From: Nitrososphaerota archaeon
GTDB taxonomy: Archaea > Thermoproteota > Bathyarchaeia > Bathyarchaeales > Bathycorpusculaceae
DNA: 7,564 nucleotides
Direction: 5' to 3'
Assembly (NCBI GenBank): GCA_031283385.1
Contig: JAITBW010000029.1
Location: 1-7,564, forward strand
Shown here: positions 5,102 to 7,564 of the stretch, in pieces
How the letters are laid out: each line of letters opens with the position of its first letter
Numbering within the stretch: the stretch's first letter is position 1
Program-made: the position numbers and the translations under genes
Notes under the pieces: generated by a model
Told to the model about the DNA's origin: nothing
The model's input: only the letters and a program-made list of their open reading frames with translations
Databases searched by the model: none

Positions 5102-6034
5102 GTGCACACTAATAATACTAAACAAATTGGAAAAAATTTGTATTTAATTGATCTTGAAACTGGCGGATTTAAAAATTTTATAGGGTGTTATGTTATAAAA
5201 ACCGCTAAAAAGACTATGCTTATTGAAACAGGTCCAACTAGTTCTATACCCAATTTACTCTGTGGTCTATCTGAGCTAAAAGTAAACTTGGAAGATGTAG
5301 ATACCGTGACAGTTTCACATATTCACATAGATCATAGCGGTGGTGTGGGGACTTTGCTTAAGTATTTACCAAATGCAAAAGTTCTTGTTCACCCAAAAGG
5401 TGGTCCTCACATGGTTGATCCGGAAAAGCTTTGGGCTTCATCGCAGTCTGTGCTAGGATTTGTAAGTGAAATCTGTGGAAAACCAGAGCCTGTTGAGCAG
5501 GATAGAATAGTTTCTATGACGGAGGGCACAATTAATCTTGGTGAGGAGGGTAAATTGACGTTTTTTGAAACATTAGGTCATGCCTCACATAATTTGAGTT
5601 TTCATGAAAATTTCAATAATGGCATTTTCATAGGCGATGCTGGAGGAGTTTATTTTCCAGAGTTTAACTTGACATCACCAACTTCACCACCACCATTTTA
5701 TCTTGAAGCATCCATTGCGTCATTAGATAAACTTGTCAGTTATCGTCCTTCATTGTTGTATTATACTCATTTTGGAAAGACTGATGATGCCATTAGACGT
5801 TTGCGAGGTTATAAAGCGCAATTGTTAATGTGGGATAAAATAGTGCAAAGTGCAGTAGCGCAGAATAAGAGCTTTGAACAAATAGTTGAATGCGTTTTAA
5901 CAGAGGATCCATTAATGAATATGCTTTCGAGCTTTTTGCGGGGGCACAAGATTTACAGTAAAATGGCGATAGAGAATAGTATCAGTGGTTTTGTAGAATA
6001 TGCTAAAAAGGTGCAGATGAAAAAGGTTGCCTAA
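5102..6034 (+). CDS. Metallo-beta-lactamase-fold hydrolase, single domain, function unknown
   Basis: This is a zinc-dependent hydrolase of the MBL-fold superfamily (COG0491-like). From GTG at 5102 it has 310 residues; an in-frame TTG at 5063 would add 13. Numbering from the GTG, the complete dinuclear metal site is present: HIHIDH at 73-78, H160 in GHASH, D179 in FIGDAGG, and H223 in YYTHFG. The N-terminal NLYLIDLETGGF strand is typical. After the MBL core a helical C-terminal segment of about 80 residues contains no metal motif. There is no beta-CASP domain and no tRNase Z exosite that I can see, so it is not a typical RNA-processing MBL nuclease. Glyoxalase II-like thioesterase or phosphodiesterase activity are the usual alternatives. 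It ends 36 bases before rtcB on the same strand, which suggests, but does not show, a link to RNA ligation. Its substrate is not predictable from sequence alone. Confidence 0.85.
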   Translation: MHTNNTKQIGKNLYLIDLETGGFKNFIGCYVIKTAKKTMLIETGPTSSIPNLLCGLSELKVNLEDVDTVTVSHIHIDHSGGVGTLLKYLPNAKVLVHPKGGPHMVDPEKLWASSQSVLGFVSEICGKPEPVEQDRIVSMTEGTINLGEEGKLTFFETLGHASHNLSFHENFNNGIFIGDAGGVYFPEFNLTSPTSPPPFYLEASIASLDKLVSYRPSLLYYTHFGKTDDAIRRLRGYKAQLLMWDKIVQSAVAQNKSFEQIVECVLTEDPLMNMLSSFLRGHKIYSKMAIENSISGFVEYAKKVQMKKVA

Positions 6035-6037
6035 ATG

Positions 6038-6044
6038 TTTTATA
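6038..6044 (+). promoter_or_regulatory. TATA-like box for a possible leaderless rtcB transcript
   Basis: TTTTATA lies just after the hydrolase stop, with its centre 30 bases before the rtcB GTG. That spacing would start the mRNA within a few bases of the start codon, matching a leaderless gene, and rtcB has no clear Shine-Dalgarno site. No good BRE is present, so read-through from the hydrolase gene remains equally possible. Confidence 0.35.
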
Positions 6045-6070
6045 GCAGCTTTTTCTTTTCTGTGTAGCTG

Positions 6071-7558
6071 GTGAAGTTTTTGGGTGAAGATGAAGGACGA
6101 TCAGCACCAGAGCATGTGCCTTTAGAAATGGTTTCGGAGTGTATTTGGAAAATTCCTCCGTATAAAAAAGATATGCATGTTCCAGGCATGGTTTTTGCTA
6201 ATAAAGCATTACTTGAGAAAATGCAAACCGATAGGACTCTTTGGCAATGTGCTAATGTTGCACAGTTACCAGGTATTTACAAACACGCTATTACTTTACC
6301 AGATGGACATGAAGGGTACGGGTTTCCCATAGGTGGAGTTGCGGCGACAGATTATAATGAAGGTGCCATAAGTCCTGGAGGTGTTGGGTATGACATTAAT
6401 TGTGGTGTTAGGCTTTTATCTTCAAATCTTACAGAGCAAGATGTACGTCCACATTTGTCAGTTCTTGCAGAAACTGTTTTTCGTAATGTTCCATCAGGTT
6501 TGGGTAGTCGTAGAAAGGATTTAGCAATAAGTAACAGTGATCTAGATCGTTTAACTGTTGATGGTGTGAATTTTTTAGTTGAGCGTGGGTTAGGCTGGGA
6601 AGAAGATGCGGAGCATTGTGAAGAGCAAAGTTGTATGTTGAATGCTAATCCGGATATGGTTTCGAACACGGCTAAGAGTCGGGGTTTAACGCAAATAGGC
6701 ACTTTAGGTTCAGGGAATCATTTTCTTGAAATTCAGAAAGTTGATAAAATTTGTAATCAAAAGACAGCTAAAACGTTTGGTATAACTCATGAGGGGCAAG
6801 TAATGGTTATGATACACTGTGGCTCACGTGGTTATGGTCATCAAGTTTGTTCAGATTACCTGCGTGTTATGGAACATGCTGTTCAAAAATATAAGATAAG
6901 TGTTCCAGATAGAGAATTAGCCTGTGCGCCGGGGTCAAGTCTGGAAGCTCATAATTATTATCAAGCTATGGCTTGTGCTGTAAATTATGCGTTTGTTAAT
7001 CGTCAGGCTATTATGCATTGGGTACGTCAAAGTTTTCAGCAGATATTAAAGCAGGATCCGGAAAAACTTGGCTTAAAACTTGTTTATGATGTTGCTCACA
7101 ACATTGCAAAAATTGAAAACCACAATGTTGATAATGTAACAAAGAAAGTGTGGGTTCACCGTAAAGGTGCGACACGTGCTTTTCCTCCAGGTCATCAAGA
7201 TGTGCCAGCAGATTATAGAAGTGAAGGACAACCGGTTATTATTCCTGGCAGTATGGGAACATGTTCATGGGTTTTAGTAGGCAGTCAAAAATCTATGGAT
7301 TTGACTTTTGGCTCTACAGCTCACGGTGCTGGACGTGTAATGAGTCGTTCTGCGGCTAAACGTAAATACTGGGGAGGAGAAATTAGAACAGGTCTTGAAA
7401 AGCGAGGCATAGCTGTTAGAGCAGCAAGTCCAACAGTACTAGCTGAAGAAGCAGATTTGGCATACAAAAATGTTGATGTCGTAGCAGATGTCAGTGACCA
7501 AGTAGGCATAGCAACTAAAGTAGCACGCCTTGTACCCTTAGCAGTCATTAAAGGCTAA
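6071..7558 (+). CDS. rtcB: RNA-splicing ligase RtcB
   Basis: RtcB is the GTP- and Mn2+-dependent ligase that joins RNA 3'-phosphate or 2',3'-cyclic phosphate ends to 5'-hydroxyl ends. It completes archaeal tRNA splicing and can repair broken RNA. The protein has 495 residues, close to the 481 I recall for the Pyrococcus horikoshii enzyme. All key residues are present at a steady offset from it: metal ligands C111 (DINCGVR), H217 (GSGNHFLE), H249 (MIHCGSRG) and H343 (VAHNIAK), and H418 (STAHGAGRVMSR), which carries GMP. PDGHEGYGFPIGGVAA and HRKGATRAFPPGH are also intact, and there is no intein. The GTG start at 6071 gives about 15 residues before the usual VPL start; a GTG at 6116 would match the Pyrococcus start exactly but has no better ribosome site. 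Its cofactor archease is encoded at 3873-4322. The gene ends 6 bases before the window edge. Confidence 0.97.
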   Translation: MKFLGEDEGRSAPEHVPLEMVSECIWKIPPYKKDMHVPGMVFANKALLEKMQTDRTLWQCANVAQLPGIYKHAITLPDGHEGYGFPIGGVAATDYNEGAISPGGVGYDINCGVRLLSSNLTEQDVRPHLSVLAETVFRNVPSGLGSRRKDLAISNSDLDRLTVDGVNFLVERGLGWEEDAEHCEEQSCMLNANPDMVSNTAKSRGLTQIGTLGSGNHFLEIQKVDKICNQKTAKTFGITHEGQVMVMIHCGSRGYGHQVCSDYLRVMEHAVQKYKISVPDRELACAPGSSLEAHNYYQAMACAVNYAFVNRQAIMHWVRQSFQQILKQDPEKLGLKLVYDVAHNIAKIENHNVDNVTKKVWVHRKGATRAFPPGHQDVPADYRSEGQPVIIPGSMGTCSWVLVGSQKSMDLTFGSTAHGAGRVMSRSAAKRKYWGGEIRTGLEKRGIAVRAASPTVLAEEADLAYKNVDVVADVSDQVGIATKVARLVPLAVIKG

Positions 7559-7564
7559 ACACCC

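Noticed and set aside
6352..7548. Minus-strand frames opposite rtcB
   Set aside because: They lie wholly antisense to intact RtcB, whose catalytic residues are all in place.
1..7564. Mobile element, CRISPR array, defence or toxin-antitoxin system
   Set aside because: There is no transposase, integrase, repeat-spacer pattern, terminal inverted repeats or toxin-like small gene pair; every sizeable frame is explained by core genes.

Overview
The window reads as chromosome from an AT-rich archaeon. Informational genes settle the domain: RNase P proteins Pop5 and Rpp30, ribosomal proteins L15e and L13e, a COG1325 RNA-binding protein, archease and RtcB, with BRE/TATA-like promoters and GGTG/GGAGG Shine-Dalgarno sites. 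L13e is largely absent from Euryarchaeota and frequent in TACK and Asgard lineages. Together with a long-LID, zinc-type adenylate kinase, this points towards a TACK lineage. Bathyarchaeia is my best guess, but it is inference and not proven by the sequence.

Layout. (1) Positions 1-2256, minus strand: a polycistron reading L15e, L13e, COG1325 RNA-binding protein, Rpp30, Pop5, the last cut by the window edge. The last three genes are joined by 4-base stop/start overlaps (ATGA and GTGA). This is part of the known archaeal exosome/RNase P superoperon, so more of it may lie beyond position 1. (2) Positions 2257-2623: an intergenic region between divergent genes. It holds the L15e promoter and a GC-rich leader with two tandem hairpins, then AT-rich DNA before the next gene. 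(3) Positions 2624-3667, plus: an M42 (TET-type) aminopeptidase, followed by a T8 run and nested inverted repeats. (4) Positions 3873-4322, plus: archease, converging on adenylate kinase (4319-4975, minus) so closely that their stop codons overlap. (5) Positions 4976-5101: a divergent promoter region. (6) Positions 5102-7558, plus: a metallo-beta-lactamase-fold hydrolase followed 36 bases later by the RNA ligase RtcB.

How the genes work together. Most of the window concerns RNA maturation. RNase P trims tRNA 5' ends. RtcB joins tRNA exon halves and broken RNAs, and archease guanylylates and recycles RtcB. The COG1325 protein is annotated as exosome-associated. L15e and L13e link the cluster to ribosome synthesis. 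The M42 peptidase and adenylate kinase are housekeeping genes. The metallo-hydrolase is the only gene without a clear role, and its place just before rtcB makes it the best candidate for an unrecognised RNA-linked function.

I see no mobile element, CRISPR array, tRNA, rRNA or defence system. The least ordinary signals are the structured L15e leader, the intercistronic and post-M42 hairpins, and a regional strand bias: the plus strand is rich in G+T across genes of both orientations, so neighbouring genes use opposite third-codon bases.
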